Source of the DNA: JAIEPX01 sp963725255
Lineage (GTDB): Bacteria > Pseudomonadota > Gammaproteobacteria > JAIEPX01
Direction: 5' to 3'
Assembly: GCA_963725255.1 (NCBI GenBank)
Contig: CAVRXV010000005.1
Location: 248,001-312,000 of the forward strand
DNA length: 64,000 nt
A program made the position numbers and the translations under genes. Positions 1-9,293 of the stretch are shown piece after piece (the stretch's first letter is position 1; every line of letters begins with the position of its first letter). Below the pieces are notes generated by a model that had not been told where the DNA came from, did not search any database, and saw only the letters and a list, made by a program, of their open reading frames with translations.

Positions 1-1
1 A

Positions 2-790
2 AAAGACTATTTACACTGCTCCACTCTTTTCTTTCTTCAAGATGAAATACTCCTCGAGATAACAACTAATAATCCATTCCAATCTTTACTATCTACTCAA
101 AATTTATTGAATATAAAAATCATCAGTGCGCATGTTGATGATTCTGTTGTTGTTATTGAAGGCAAAAGCAATTTGTCTGGCGAAGAGCTGTTGCAGAAAG
201 GCTATAAAACTGTGCCGGTGAAGCCTTTTTTAGCAGAAGTGGATTCAACGATTCAATCAAAAATTTTACGCGCATATCATTGGATTAATTGGCATAGACA
301 ATCGAAATATTGTGGTCGATGTGCTTTTCCTCTTGAAAATCAAATTAATTCGCCAGAGAAAAAATGTTCAAACTGTAAAGTCTCTGTATTTCCACGATTT
401 TCTCCGGCTGTCATGGTGTTAATTCAACACGGTAATAAAATTTTGTTGGCTCGTTCCCCACATTTTAAATCGGGATTTTACAGTGCGATTGCAGGATTTA
501 TTGAGATGGGAGAAACTGCTGAGCAAGCAGCTCACCGGGAAGTTATGGAAGAATTAGGATTGGAAATTACGGATTTGGAGTATTTTGCTTCTCAAACCTG
601 GCCTTTCCCCGATAGCTTTATGATCGCTTTTAAAGCGAAGTATTTACGCGGTGAGCTTAAGATAGATGAGAAAGAAATCGAAGATGCGCAGTGGTTTGAT
701 GCGCAGAATTTGCCCTGGCTGCCACCCAGTGCAAGTATTTCAAGGCAACTGATTGAGCATGCCATAAAGGATTGCCTACAAGGGAATTGA
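2..790 (+). CDS. nudC: NADH pyrophosphatase NudC (Nudix), 5' end outside window
   Basis: Hydrolyses NAD(H) to NMN(H) and AMP, and in the known enzymes also removes NAD caps from RNA; cytoplasmic. The frame is open to the left edge, so the start codon lies just outside the window; the visible 262 codons are already close to the family's usual length (about 257 aa in E. coli). A TTG at 107 is a poor start because the family's N-terminal domain precedes it. Seen: the zinc ribbon CGRC...CSNCK, then the Nudix box with GFIEMGE and REVMEELG, then the NudC-type SQTWPFP motif followed by SFM, which separates NudC from generic Nudix enzymes. Catalytic glutamates of the box are intact. The next gene starts about 50 bp downstream on the same strand. 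Confidence 0.93.
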   Translation, partial: KDYLHCSTLFFLQDEILLEITTNNPFQSLLSTQNLLNIKIISAHVDDSVVVIEGKSNLSGEELLQKGYKTVPVKPFLAEVDSTIQSKILRAYHWINWHRQSKYCGRCAFPLENQINSPEKKCSNCKVSVFPRFSPAVMVLIQHGNKILLARSPHFKSGFYSAIAGFIEMGETAEQAAHREVMEELGLEITDLEYFASQTWPFPDSFMIAFKAKYLRGELKIDEKEIEDAQWFDAQNLPWLPPSASISRQLIEHAIKDCLQGN

Positions 791-841
791 AGGTTACAAT
801 TCACCGTTTGATGGAATCCTGGTCAATTTTGAGGGAATGAA

Positions 842-1270
842 ATGAAAGGATTTATTATAAGCTTAGGTTTATTGGCCTTGGCGGTATTTTCGACGAGCAC
901 TATTGCAAGTGTTAGTGATCATCAGCCCAGTGCCATTTTTTCATACTGGAATCCTGTCACGGTTTATAATGATGCACCTTACGATATTCAATATTCTTTC
1001 GCTAGTCGCAGTGGTGGAAATTATTATTTTATTCCAAAAGGCAAGAGTGATATCTATCATACGGGACTAGGTGATAGTTATGCTGAAATTGTTGTTGTTG
1101 CTTGTACTGAAAAATCAAAAGAAGGTACTTGCTTGAATGTTGTTACGCACGTTTCTCCCGTATTTTACAATGTTAATATGATTAAAGATGTCCATGTTTT
1201 ATCCGTAGCCAGTTTGAAAGTCACTTGTTTAGATGGTGGGATGGTGTCTTGTATAACTAATTTTCGTTAA
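842..1270 (+). CDS. Small exported protein of unknown function
   Basis: 142 aa. The N terminus is a clear Sec signal peptide: Lys at position 2, a hydrophobic core of about 14 residues and a likely cleavage near STIAS-VSD. The mature part of about 118 residues is beta-rich by composition (many Y, V, S, T) and has four cysteines (VVACTE, GTCLNV, KVTCLD, VSCITN), enough for two periplasmic disulfides. I do not recognise a family. The ATG follows a GAGGGAA ribosome binding site. Its last codons overlap the 3' end of the convergent TMEM175-type gene by 14 bp. Confidence 0.7.
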   Translation: MKGFIISLGLLALAVFSTSTIASVSDHQPSAIFSYWNPVTVYNDAPYDIQYSFASRSGGNYYFIPKGKSDIYHTGLGDSYAEIVVVACTEKSKEGTCLNVVTHVSPVFYNVNMIKDVHVLSVASLKVTCLDGGMVSCITNFR

Positions 1271-1835
1271 TAATTCGCTCAATCCTTCTATCGGGCACTA
1301 ACCACATCAATGCGACCAGAATATAAAGACTGATCGATATCCAGGGTTTATAATATGCTGCTGGGATAGCAATTGCGTAGAGTGCGGGAGATATTTTTCC
1401 TTTTAAGTCTGAGCCGATGGCTTTAGCGAGTAACGAATCACGACCTTGGCTAGCGATTATGCAGTTTTGCAAAATAAAATAGGCGATCGCTGCCATCAAG
1501 AGCACAAAACCATAGAGCGCCATGGGTGCGGATTCAAAGTGATTTTCACCCATCCAGCCAGTGACGAAGGGAAATAATGATAGCCAAAAAAGCAGATGGA
1601 GATTTGCCCATAATATTGCGCCATTAACATGATTTGTAACGTGTAACATGTGATGGTGATTATTCCAATAAATTCCTAAATAAACGAAGCTCAATACGTA
1701 GCATAAAAATATCGGCAAAACTGGTTGCAGAGCGGCCAGATCGGCACTGTGGGGGACTTTCATATCTAACACCATAATCGTTATTATGATAGCGAGTACA
1801 CCATCACTGAAAGCTTCCAATCGATTTCTGCCCAT
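1257..1835 (-). CDS. TMEM175-type potassium channel (DUF1211)
   Basis: 192-aa integral membrane protein. The N terminus carries the family signature RLEAFSDGVLAIIITIMVLD (R...FSDGV.AI), which in characterised bacterial TMEM175 proteins lines the pore. About six hydrophobic segments follow, in line with the six-helix bacterial channels that tetramerise to conduct K+. The middle contains the conserved YLGIYWNNHHHM motif. It is transcribed towards the small exported protein, overlapping it at the 3' end. The physiological role in bacteria is poorly known; ion selectivity here is inferred from family only. Confidence 0.88.
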   Translation of the reverse strand: MGRNRLEAFSDGVLAIIITIMVLDMKVPHSADLAALQPVLPIFLCYVLSFVYLGIYWNNHHHMLHVTNHVNGAILWANLHLLFWLSLFPFVTGWMGENHFESAPMALYGFVLLMAAIAYFILQNCIIASQGRDSLLAKAIGSDLKGKISPALYAIAIPAAYYKPWISISLYILVALMWLVPDRRIERIINEN

Positions 1836-1994
1836 ATCATTTTCCTGTGGACTGTAGTGGTAAATATAGTATAAGTCAGGGATTTCTGCGAAGGATACAT
1901 TTCTTATCCCGTGGCAGAGCCTGCAGGAAAACTTGCGGAAATTGTTCTATAATAGTACAGCTATACCAAGGAATGAAAGATAGGATCTAAGGGA

Positions 1995-2789
1995 ATGTCA
2001 GAACAGTTTTTTGTGTTTGTACTTATAGGCTTTGTTGCGCAGTTCATCAAAGGTTCAATTGGCATGGCCTTTGGTGTGATTACTTCTTCTTTTCTATTAA
2101 GTTTAGGAATTCCTCCCGTTTTAGTGAGTGCTTCTGTGCATACGGCCTCAATTGCGACGACTGCGACGACGGGTATATCGCACGTTATTTTTAAAAATGT
2201 TGATTTCCGATTATTTCGTCAATTAATAATTCCGGCTGTTTTTGCAAGTATGGTTGGGGCTTATGTGTTAACACGCATACCATTGGCGATCGCTAGGCCA
2301 ATTATCGGGACTTACTTATTGAGCATGGGATTAATTATATTATTTAGAGCACTTCGTCATATTGTAAGTACAAAACGTATACCCGTATTATTCATTAAAA
2401 AAATTTTACAAGATCAATTGCCTTCAGAGCATGTGCGAGGTGTAGTTCCTCTTGCTTGTTTAGGCGGATTTTGTGATGCCTTGGGAGGCGGTGGCTGGGG
2501 GCACATCTTGACATCAAGTTTGCTGGCGCAAGGAGCAACTCCTCATTATGTAATCGGTACAGTGAATACCGTACAGTTTTTTGTGTCGGTGACCGCATCA
2601 ATTACATTCTTTTTAACGGTGGGAATTACTCACTGGCAAATTATTTTCGCATTAATTACAGGTGGAGTTCTTGCGGCACCCTTAGCTGCATTTATGGTGA
2701 GAAAAGTTAATCCACCCATTTTGATGTTAATAGCGGGTATTGTTGTAGTGGTATTAAGTTCTAAAATTCTAATTAATATGCTTTTTTAG
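1995..2789 (+). CDS. TauE/SafE family permease (DUF81)
   Basis: 264 aa with about eight hydrophobic helices in two halves, as usual for the TauE/SafE family of sulfite, sulfoacetate or other anion exporters. The first half has the family's FIGFVAQFIKGSIGMAFG pattern (G-x-G near the first helix) and the second half repeats it as GGFCDALGGGGWGHI. This internal duplication is diagnostic. Substrate cannot be inferred. A TATAAT hexamer at 1948-1953 lies about 40 bp upstream and could be a -10 box, but no matching -35 was found. The gene stands alone on this strand. Confidence 0.88.
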   Translation: MSEQFFVFVLIGFVAQFIKGSIGMAFGVITSSFLLSLGIPPVLVSASVHTASIATTATTGISHVIFKNVDFRLFRQLIIPAVFASMVGAYVLTRIPLAIARPIIGTYLLSMGLIILFRALRHIVSTKRIPVLFIKKILQDQLPSEHVRGVVPLACLGGFCDALGGGGWGHILTSSLLAQGATPHYVIGTVNTVQFFVSVTASITFFLTVGITHWQIIFALITGGVLAAPLAAFMVRKVNPPILMLIAGIVVVVLSSKILINMLF

Positions 2790-2914
2790 TAGCATCTCCC
2801 CTAGTATTCATAGCTGCTGATTTATTTTATTTATCAATTTCGTAGTACTACGAGTCTTTTTTCTCAAAATTATTCTGTATTGTTATTTCGTGTTTAACAA
2901 TCTTTAAGGAGACA

Positions 2915-3244
2915 ATGATGCCTTTATCATGGCTATTTTGGGTTCTTGCTGCGTTCAGTGCTACTCAAGTGGCAGTTGCACAGCCCGCTTCTGTATCTAA
3001 AGAGAATACCACAAAATCAACGCAATCGAGTATAGAATATCCCATTGACATTAATCATTCCGATATAAAACATTTGATGAGCATCAAAGGTATCGGTGAA
3101 AAACGTGCAAAAGCGATAATTCAATATCGTAAAGCGCATGGTGATTTTAAATCACTCGATGATTTGGCTCAGGTCAAGGGAATTACAAAAAAACGTCTCC
3201 AAACATTGCTATCAAAAAATCAGGGTAAAATAACTGTTCATTGA
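2915..3244 (+). CDS. ComEA-like helix-hairpin-helix DNA-binding protein
   Basis: 109 aa. An N-terminal hydrophobic stretch (SWLFWVLAAFSATQVAVAQP) looks like a signal peptide, followed by a short Ser/Thr-rich linker and a tandem helix-hairpin-helix domain with the motifs LMSIKGIGEKRAKAIIQYR and LDDLAQVKGITKKRLQTLL. This is the ComEA family, in which a periplasmic or anchored protein binds incoming DNA during transformation or biofilm attachment. AAGGAG at 2906-2911 serves either of two adjacent ATG codons (2915 or 2918); the second has the better spacing. No other competence gene is in the window. Confidence 0.85.
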   Translation: MMPLSWLFWVLAAFSATQVAVAQPASVSKENTTKSTQSSIEYPIDINHSDIKHLMSIKGIGEKRAKAIIQYRKAHGDFKSLDDLAQVKGITKKRLQTLLSKNQGKITVH

Positions 3245-3298
3245 TCTAGCCTAAATATGGTAAGATGCAGCTCAATTTCTGTGGGGTGAGGGCTTAAT

Positions 3299-4180
3299 AT
3301 GTTTGAACGATTAGTTGAAATTGATATCAATGATTGGAATGGGCAATTTTCTGAAGAAATCGTTGCGCAAGCTGTAGAAGCTTTAGAAAATGGTCAGGTT
3401 GTCTATTGTCCCAATTTGTCTTTTGTTTTAGAAGAAAAGGAAAAGAGATATTTATCTACCGATATCGCTGACCCAAAAGCTAAAAATATTCGATATGATA
3501 TTCACAATGACGAGTTAGGAGGAACGACACTTCCACCGACAGAACATGCAGGCTTGCAACAGTTCATACGCAGATTTGCAAATAAAAGCCGAGACCTTGT
3601 TGAACATCTTTTCCCGCATTATAAGGGGAAATTAACACAAGCTCGAACCAGTTTTAGGCCTGTAGAAGCACAAGGCCGTCCTTCTTCGTACCGTAAAGAT
3701 GATACGCGTTTGCACGTTGATGCTTTTCCAGCAACTCCTACAGGAGGTAAAAGAATTTTACGAGTATTCACAAACGTTAATCCAAACGGTATGCCAAGAC
3801 ATTGGCGAGTGGGTGAATCATTTTCACAAGTGGTTGAAAAGTTTGTTCCAAATCTTTCCAAGCCAAATAAATTAGCTGCAAAATTAATGCAAATTACAAG
3901 AATTACTCGAGGTGAGCGTACGCCATACGATCATTATATGCACAAGCTTCATAATGCAATGAAAGCGGATTTAGAATATCAAAAATATGCTAGTCAGGAG
4001 GATGTATATTTTCCACCAGGATCTACTTGGCTGGTTTTTTCTGATCAAGTATCTCATGCCGCAATGTCAGGACAATTTATGTTCGAACAAACTTTTTATT
4101 TGCCTGTGAATCATATGGCGGATGAAAAAAAATCTCCACTAAGGATTTTAGAGCGGGCTGTTGGTAAGGCTTTGCTATAG
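3299..4180 (+). CDS. kdoO: Kdo hydroxylase, Fe(II)/2-oxoglutarate type
   Basis: 293 aa, full length for the family. KdoO converts a Kdo residue of the lipopolysaccharide core to Ko (D-glycero-D-talo-oct-2-ulosonic acid), using Fe2+, O2 and 2-oxoglutarate at the inner membrane or cytoplasm. Seen: the metal site HVD at His139 and Asp141 (DTRLHVDAFPATP), the distal His253 in FSDQVSHAAMSGQ, and conserved stretches such as QARTSFRP and RGERTPYDHYM. The enzyme is known from Burkholderia, Yersinia, Legionella and relatives, so it fits the taxonomy proposed. It is followed directly by the convergent symporter gene, with no gap. Confidence 0.88.
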   Translation: MFERLVEIDINDWNGQFSEEIVAQAVEALENGQVVYCPNLSFVLEEKEKRYLSTDIADPKAKNIRYDIHNDELGGTTLPPTEHAGLQQFIRRFANKSRDLVEHLFPHYKGKLTQARTSFRPVEAQGRPSSYRKDDTRLHVDAFPATPTGGKRILRVFTNVNPNGMPRHWRVGESFSQVVEKFVPNLSKPNKLAAKLMQITRITRGERTPYDHYMHKLHNAMKADLEYQKYASQEDVYFPPGSTWLVFSDQVSHAAMSGQFMFEQTFYLPVNHMADEKKSPLRILERAVGKALL

Positions 4181-5533
4181 TTATATGAGCGCGGCAATAA
4201 ATATAATAAAGATACCAAGGGGAGCAATATAGCGAATTAAAATCCGCCAAATTGCAAACCAAATTGTAGGAAGTTGCAATTCTTCATTTGTAATTTTTTT
4301 ATTCATGACCCAGCCAGCAAATAAAGCAAATAAAATTCCGCCAGTAGGTTGTAAAATGTTGGTGGATAGATCCGTGATTGCGCCAAAAAAATTCCAGTGT
4401 GAAATTTTAATTTCAGACCAGTAATTGAAAGAAAGCACAGAACCGATGCCGAGTAGCCAAGCAAAGCCACCGACTAAAAATGATGCCTTTACGCGGCTTC
4501 CTGTGTAACGTTCTGCCAGTAAAACAACGACAGGTTCTGCCATAGAAATAGATGATGTCCACGCAGCAAAAATAAAAAGCGCAAAAAACAGAGCGCCTAA
4601 TATTTGCCCGCCTGCCATATTTGCAAACGCAATAGGCAGTGCTTCAAAAATGAGTCCGGGTCCACCAATTGCAGTTAAGCCGTGTGAAAAAACAATAGAG
4701 AAAATCGCAAGCCCTGCCAAAATGGCGACTAAAACATCTAAAAAAACGACTGTAATCACTGGGCCATAGAAACGTGTGTGTTTGGGTAAATAAGATCCGT
4801 ATGCCAACATGCAACCAGCGCCTACGGCTAAAGTGAAAAACGCATGTCCTAATGCAGAGATAATTACGCTAGGAGTGATTTTTTGAAAATCAACAGCGAA
4901 CAAAAATGAACAGGCCTGTTTAAAACCAGGTGTTGTGGCACTATAAATATCCAACACGATTAAAATTAGAAATAAAAGAGGCATCATAATGCGTGATGCG
5001 AGTTCAATCCCTCGATGAACACCCCGTTCAACTATCCACATAGTTAAAACCATAAAAATAGTATGCCAGAGTAATAGTTGAGACGGAGAACCTAAAAAAT
5101 GTTGCCAATATTCGCCGACTTGTTGAGCGTTAAGTCCGGTTAAATGTCCGAGGCTGGTTTCCCAGAAATAGCTAATCGCCCATCCAGCAACCACGCTATA
5201 AAAAGAAAGTACGAAAATAAGGATTGTTGCGCATAACCATCCAGTTCCTTGCCATATAGTTGATGCTCCCGCTTCCAGAGCTAAAATTTTCATCGTATCG
5301 ACTGGATTATGTCGACCTCGTCGGCCGATCATAATTTCAGCTAGCATGATGGGAATGCCGACTAACAGTATGGCAATTACGTACACCAGGACAAATGCGC
5401 TACCACCATTGGCGCCGACCATATAAGGGAATTTCCAGATGTTGCCAACACCGACAGCAGCACCTGTAGTAGCTAAAATAAATCCTAATCGTGATGACCA
5501 CACCCCACGAATCGGGGTTTCATCGATATGCAT
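4181..5533 (-). CDS. Sodium-dependent transporter, neurotransmitter:sodium symporter (SNF) family
   Basis: 450-aa membrane protein with about 11-12 hydrophobic helices. The N terminus shows the NSS signature: RLGFILATTGAAVGVGNIWK and then FPYMVGANGGSAF, where the unwound helix 1 in LeuT-type proteins binds Na+ and substrate. Bacterial members carry amino acids or related amines into the cell. Specificity is not evident. The gene is divergent from the CPA2 antiporter (about 180 bp between starts), so the two may share a promoter region. The 3' end abuts kdoO with no intergenic space. Confidence 0.9.
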   Translation of the reverse strand: MHIDETPIRGVWSSRLGFILATTGAAVGVGNIWKFPYMVGANGGSAFVLVYVIAILLVGIPIMLAEIMIGRRGRHNPVDTMKILALEAGASTIWQGTGWLCATILIFVLSFYSVVAGWAISYFWETSLGHLTGLNAQQVGEYWQHFLGSPSQLLLWHTIFMVLTMWIVERGVHRGIELASRIMMPLLFLILIVLDIYSATTPGFKQACSFLFAVDFQKITPSVIISALGHAFFTLAVGAGCMLAYGSYLPKHTRFYGPVITVVFLDVLVAILAGLAIFSIVFSHGLTAIGGPGLIFEALPIAFANMAGGQILGALFFALFIFAAWTSSISMAEPVVVLLAERYTGSRVKASFLVGGFAWLLGIGSVLSFNYWSEIKISHWNFFGAITDLSTNILQPTGGILFALFAGWVMNKKITNEELQLPTIWFAIWRILIRYIAPLGIFIIFIAALI

Positions 5534-5713
5534 ACGTGAATGACCTTTATATGTCTCAAAGAAGAGATTCTTGCATATAAACTCCCAAGAATGAAGCCTT
5601 GTAAGTGTTGGTCTACGATTTCCGTATTGGCGGGAACTCCTGAGCAGGAATGAAGGTTTTGTGCTATAGTAAGTCTTTGTTTAGTTTTAGAGCACCGAAG
5701 GAAATACTTGAGC

Positions 5714-7429
5714 ATGGAACTGACCTTATTTGACACTCTAATTATCGTTCTAACAATTGCTGTCGTGGTCGTTGTGCTCTGTAAGTACCTTAAATTACCC
5801 CCTATTATCGGATACATCGGTGTGGGTATTATTTCTGGTCCTCATATTATGGCTTGGTTACCTGATACACAGCCTGTCCATTCTATTGCTGGATTTGGTA
5901 TCGTCTTTTTGATGTTTACCGTCGGATTGGAATTTTCATTAAGTCGCATGATATCAATGCGGCATTTGGTATTTGGTTTGGGCAGTGCACAAGTACTTTT
6001 GACGGTAATGATTGTGACAATTTGTGGCTACTGGTTGTCGCTCACTTGGGATCAAGCTATTGCATTGGGTTGTATTGTTTCACTCTCCTCAACCGCGATG
6101 GTGTCTAAACAATTAGATGATCTTGAGCAGCTCAATTCAAAACCGGGTCATCGAGCCATTTCAATTTTGTTATTTCAAGATTTAGCTGTCATTCCATTTT
6201 TCATCTTAATTTCGAGTTTTTCTCAATCTTCTCATTCAATCAGTATTCCATTGTTGATGGCACTGGGAAAAACTACAATTACTATTTTCATCATATTGAG
6301 TTTGGGTCGTTGGGTTTTTCGACCGTTGTTTAAAGAAATTGTTGCTACTCATTCTGAAGAATTATTCACATTAAGTGTTTTACTTGTAACATTGGTTTCA
6401 GCGTGGATTACTCATCGATTAGGTTTATCATTAGCGATGGGCGCTTTTATGGCAGGCATGATGTTAGGTGAAACGGAATACCGACATCAAATCGAAGCCA
6501 CAATGAGACCATTTCGAGATATATTATTAGGTTTATTTTTCATTACGATTGGAATGTTGTTCAATGTTGTAGCTTTAAAAGAAATTTGGCTATGGGTATT
6601 GTTGCTTTTCCTAGCTTTTACAGCGTTAAAAATAATTGTTATTACAGTTTTATGTCGAGTGACTAAGGATTATTGGCGAGTGTCATTACGTACTGGAATG
6701 ATTTTAGCGCAAGGTAGTGAATTTGGTTTTGCATTACTAGCGTTAGCTTTAAGTGAAAATTTATTCCCGCCACTTTATGGGCAAGTGATACTTGGTGCAT
6801 TATTGTTGAGTTTGATTGTAGCACCTTTTTTAATTCATAATAATAAAGCTATCGGAAAGATGGTGATTCCTAAAAGTTGGTTCGATCTGCACGACATTAA
6901 AAAACCATCATCTGGAAAATTATTCACTCAAGATCTCGCAAGTCATGTAATTATTTGCGGGTTTGGTCGAAATGGACAAAATATCGCAAAATTATTAGAT
7001 GATGAACAGATCCCTTACATTGGAATAGATCATGATCCTGAATTGGTGCATCACTGTCAAAAAGCGGGAATCCCCGTGATTTATGGTGACTCTACTCATT
7101 ATTCAATTTTAGTTGCGTGCAAAATTGTAAAGGCCAAAGCAGTCGTAGTAACTTTTGAAGATATTCACAATATTGAGAAAATACTTCCACAAGTTCGCAC
7201 ACATTTTGAAAAATTACCCATTTTTGTGCGTACTCATGATGATACATCACTCGAAGATTTGCAAAATTTAGGGGCTACCGAAGTGATTCCAGCAACATTG
7301 GAAGTTAGTTTAACATTGGCATCGCACGTGCTTTTAGTGATGGGAGTTTCAGCGAAGCGAGTCGTAGAATTAATGGGCAAGATTCGTAAAACGCGCTATC
7401 GTTTGTTGCGAGAGGTGATTTCAGAATGA
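5714..7429 (+). CDS. CPA2-family cation:proton antiporter with C-terminal RCK (TrkA-N) domain
   Basis: 571 aa from the ATG at 5714; an in-frame TTG at 5708 is also possible, but AAGGA at 5698-5702 suits either and the ATG gives the usual N terminus. Residues 1-380 form the Na+/H+-exchanger domain with about 12 helices (motifs GYIGVGIISGP, FTVGLEFS, ALGCIVSLSSTAMV, MGAFMAGMMLGETEY). Residues about 412-530 are a Rossmann RCK domain with the nucleotide loop GFGRNGQ and the acidic strand end GIDHD. Architecture matches KefB/KefC/YbaL-type K+ efflux antiporters. Electrophile or nucleotide gating is known for the family but not shown here. Confidence 0.9.
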   Translation: MELTLFDTLIIVLTIAVVVVVLCKYLKLPPIIGYIGVGIISGPHIMAWLPDTQPVHSIAGFGIVFLMFTVGLEFSLSRMISMRHLVFGLGSAQVLLTVMIVTICGYWLSLTWDQAIALGCIVSLSSTAMVSKQLDDLEQLNSKPGHRAISILLFQDLAVIPFFILISSFSQSSHSISIPLLMALGKTTITIFIILSLGRWVFRPLFKEIVATHSEELFTLSVLLVTLVSAWITHRLGLSLAMGAFMAGMMLGETEYRHQIEATMRPFRDILLGLFFITIGMLFNVVALKEIWLWVLLLFLAFTALKIIVITVLCRVTKDYWRVSLRTGMILAQGSEFGFALLALALSENLFPPLYGQVILGALLLSLIVAPFLIHNNKAIGKMVIPKSWFDLHDIKKPSSGKLFTQDLASHVIICGFGRNGQNIAKLLDDEQIPYIGIDHDPELVHHCQKAGIPVIYGDSTHYSILVACKIVKAKAVVVTFEDIHNIEKILPQVRTHFEKLPIFVRTHDDTSLEDLQNLGATEVIPATLEVSLTLASHVLLVMGVSAKRVVELMGKIRKTRYRLLREVISE

Positions 7430-7455
7430 TATTGTTGATATTTCATTTTTAGAAT

Positions 7456-7920
7456 TTAACTATTTTTACAGGACGGGTTGTGATAAAGGGCATGTGCAGA
7501 ACTTGTCTCCCAAATTTCCACGTTAGATAATGTTACGACGTGGGGCTCTAATTTCAAAACGTTTGTCAGTTGGCTAGTGATTTGTTCGTAAAGATGCTGG
7601 GATAAAACTTCAACAGTTGTATTTTGTCCGTTAGGAACAATATAATGTTTTTGTTTCTCTTTAACGGCAAATTCCAGTAGGGGTTTGTCATCACTACTAA
7701 TCAAAATCGCGTGATCCCAGTGCATTTCTAACCAAGCATTGCAGTGCTGTTTCACCAACGAAAAATCTAGTACGAAATCATTCTCATCGAGCTTACAGCA
7801 GCTGAAGGTCAGGAAAATCACATAATTGTGCCCGTGAAGCGTTCGGCACTTTCCCTGATAGCTTTTGATCAGTCTATGAGCCGCTGAGATCTCCATGAGT
7901 TTGGTTTTGATTTCATACAT
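7456..7920 (-). CDS. queD: 6-carboxy-tetrahydropterin synthase QueD
   Basis: 154 aa, PTPS/QueD fold. It makes 6-carboxy-5,6,7,8-tetrahydropterin from dihydroneopterin triphosphate, the second step of queuosine (preQ0) synthesis. Seen: zinc histidines in SAAHRL and LHGHN, the catalytic Cys in GKCRTLHGHN, and the second catalytic pair region HWDHAIL. The C-terminal substrate Glu is in VEIWETSSAHA. The insertion between LHGHN and HWDHA is of ordinary size. Converges with the CPA2 gene, 26 bp apart; no other queuosine gene is in the window. Confidence 0.9.
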   Translation of the reverse strand: MYEIKTKLMEISAAHRLIKSYQGKCRTLHGHNYVIFLTFSCCKLDENDFVLDFSLVKQHCNAWLEMHWDHAILISSDDKPLLEFAVKEKQKHYIVPNGQNTTVEVLSQHLYEQITSQLTNVLKLEPHVVTLSNVEIWETSSAHALYHNPSCKNS

Positions 7921-8043
7921 GTTTTAGGCGCTTAATCGTAAAAGAGGGCCATAGTATCATAGAAGGCCCGTGGTTCAAAGCTGTCCAAATAACGGTTGGA
8001 GAGCTACAATAATCAGACTAAAATTTTAGAACTGAGGATCAAC

Positions 8044-8769
8044 ATGCGATTGCCAAGATTTTATGTGAATGCCGAGTTGAGCGAGGCGTCTGTTGTTGAG
8101 CTACCTAAAGAGACTTCACATTATGTGCGTCAAGTTCTTCGCCTGCGTGAAGGATCTCTCGTCATTTTGTTTAATGGATCGGGAGGCGAATTTAAGGGTA
8201 AGATTAGTATCAATAATAAAAAAACAACGGTATTGCTAGACGAATTTAGTGATCATGCCGTAGAGTCTCCTGTGCATATTCATCTTGGCCAGGGAATCTC
8301 TCGTGGAGAGAAAATGGATTATGTGGTGCAAAAAGCCGTGGAATTAGGCGTCGCAGAAATTACACCTTTGTTTACTGAGCGGTGTGGTGTGAAGTTGGAT
8401 GAGGAACGAGCTGAGAAACGACTTGATCATTGGCAGAAAATTATTATTAGTGCGTGTGAGCAATCAGGTCGAAATAAAATTCCTCGAATTTATGCTCCGT
8501 GTGAAATTTCTGATTGGATTGCACAACGTAATGAGTCTTACCGATTAATTTGTCATCCTGGGCTCTTATCGAATAATAACGTAACAGCAGCAATAAATTC
8601 AGTCGCTGTGCTGATAGGTTCAGAAGGAGGGTTCACAGAAGCCGAAGTTGCCGATGCGATGGCTCATGATTTTAAATCGCTGGCATTAGGGCCTCGAGTA
8701 TTACGTACGGAAACGGCTGCGGTAGCTGCACTGACCAAACTTCAAATTTCTTGGGGGGATATGCGTTAG
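8044..8769 (+). CDS. rsmE: 16S rRNA m3U1498 methyltransferase RsmE
   Basis: 241 aa from the ATG at 8044, which gives the normal family N terminus MRLPRFYV; an in-frame TTG 48 bp upstream adds residues not seen in the family. RsmE is a SPOUT-class, SAM-dependent enzyme that methylates N3 of U1498 in the small-subunit rRNA. Seen: an N-terminal PUA-like domain (HYVRQVLRLREG), the catalytic-domain entry GEKMDYVVQKAVELGV with the following TPLFTERC, and the knot motifs LIGSEGGFTEAE and LGPRVLRTETAA. All conserved stretches are present. Confidence 0.94.
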   Translation: MRLPRFYVNAELSEASVVELPKETSHYVRQVLRLREGSLVILFNGSGGEFKGKISINNKKTTVLLDEFSDHAVESPVHIHLGQGISRGEKMDYVVQKAVELGVAEITPLFTERCGVKLDEERAEKRLDHWQKIIISACEQSGRNKIPRIYAPCEISDWIAQRNESYRLICHPGLLSNNNVTAAINSVAVLIGSEGGFTEAEVADAMAHDFKSLALGPRVLRTETAAVAALTKLQISWGDMR

Positions 8770-9260
8770 TGGAAGAAAATTTTTAGTTTTTTGCATTTAC
8801 AATAGCAGTCTAAAATTAAGAAAAACTTAAGAAGAAAAAAACAATCCGCTTATAGAAGTCTTTTCTATGGTGGTATTACGTGGGCGCAGTGTGAGATATC
8901 TCTCAAGGTCTTGTCAGCTTATCGACTGAATCAACGGACAGATTTTTATAGAATGATGACCAACATATTGATTTCAAACCATTTAATTTTACGAAATTAA
9001 TTTTATGTCGTATAGATGAAAATTAACGCATGATGAAGACTTGCATCTTTCGATTTAAGCGGTAAATTTTAACTGTGTTAATGGATGAACTATCGCGGAA
9101 TCATCGGATGATAAAAAACACGGAGGTCCCGCAATAAGGTAGCAAGGCTTGTTTGAGGTGATGAAGTCACCCGCTATCAACAAGGGCAAAAACGAGCAGG
9201 CAATTTTAGACAATGGATCGTTAGGTGGACTAGTTTTTTCGGGCATGGATTGCTTGGATT
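8770..9260 (+). other. Gene-free gap that may encode a small RNA
   Basis: About 490 bp without a convincing protein gene. A 63-codon open frame exists on the minus strand (9055-9246) but has no ribosome binding site and no recognisable sequence. The plus strand ends in a very strong intrinsic terminator (9261-9293) although no plus-strand gene lies close before it, since rsmE stops nearly 500 bp upstream. A small internal hairpin (GGTGA tgaag TCACC) occurs near 9155-9170. I could not match the sequence to tmRNA, RNase P, 4.5S or 6S RNA by eye. Confidence 0.35.
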
Positions 9261-9293
9261 GGGGGATAGAGTAATGTCTATCCCCCTTTTTTT
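9261..9293 (+). terminator. Strong intrinsic terminator, plus-strand orientation
   Basis: Perfect 10-bp stem GGGGGATAGA / TCTATCCCCC with a 6-nt loop, followed directly by seven T residues at 9287-9293. The T tract is on the plus strand, so this terminates rightward transcription. It overlaps the stop codon of the leftward deoC gene. On the minus strand the hairpin would not be followed by a U run. Confidence 0.85.

Noticed and set aside
2840..2853. 14-bp perfect palindrome TCGTAGTACTACGA before the ComEA-like gene
   Set aside because: No loop and no proper T run for a terminator and no known operator matched; kept only as a curiosity.
9055..9246. 63-codon minus-strand open frame
   Set aside because: No ribosome binding site, no recognisable sequence and opposite to the apparent transcript that ends in the terminator at 9261-9293.
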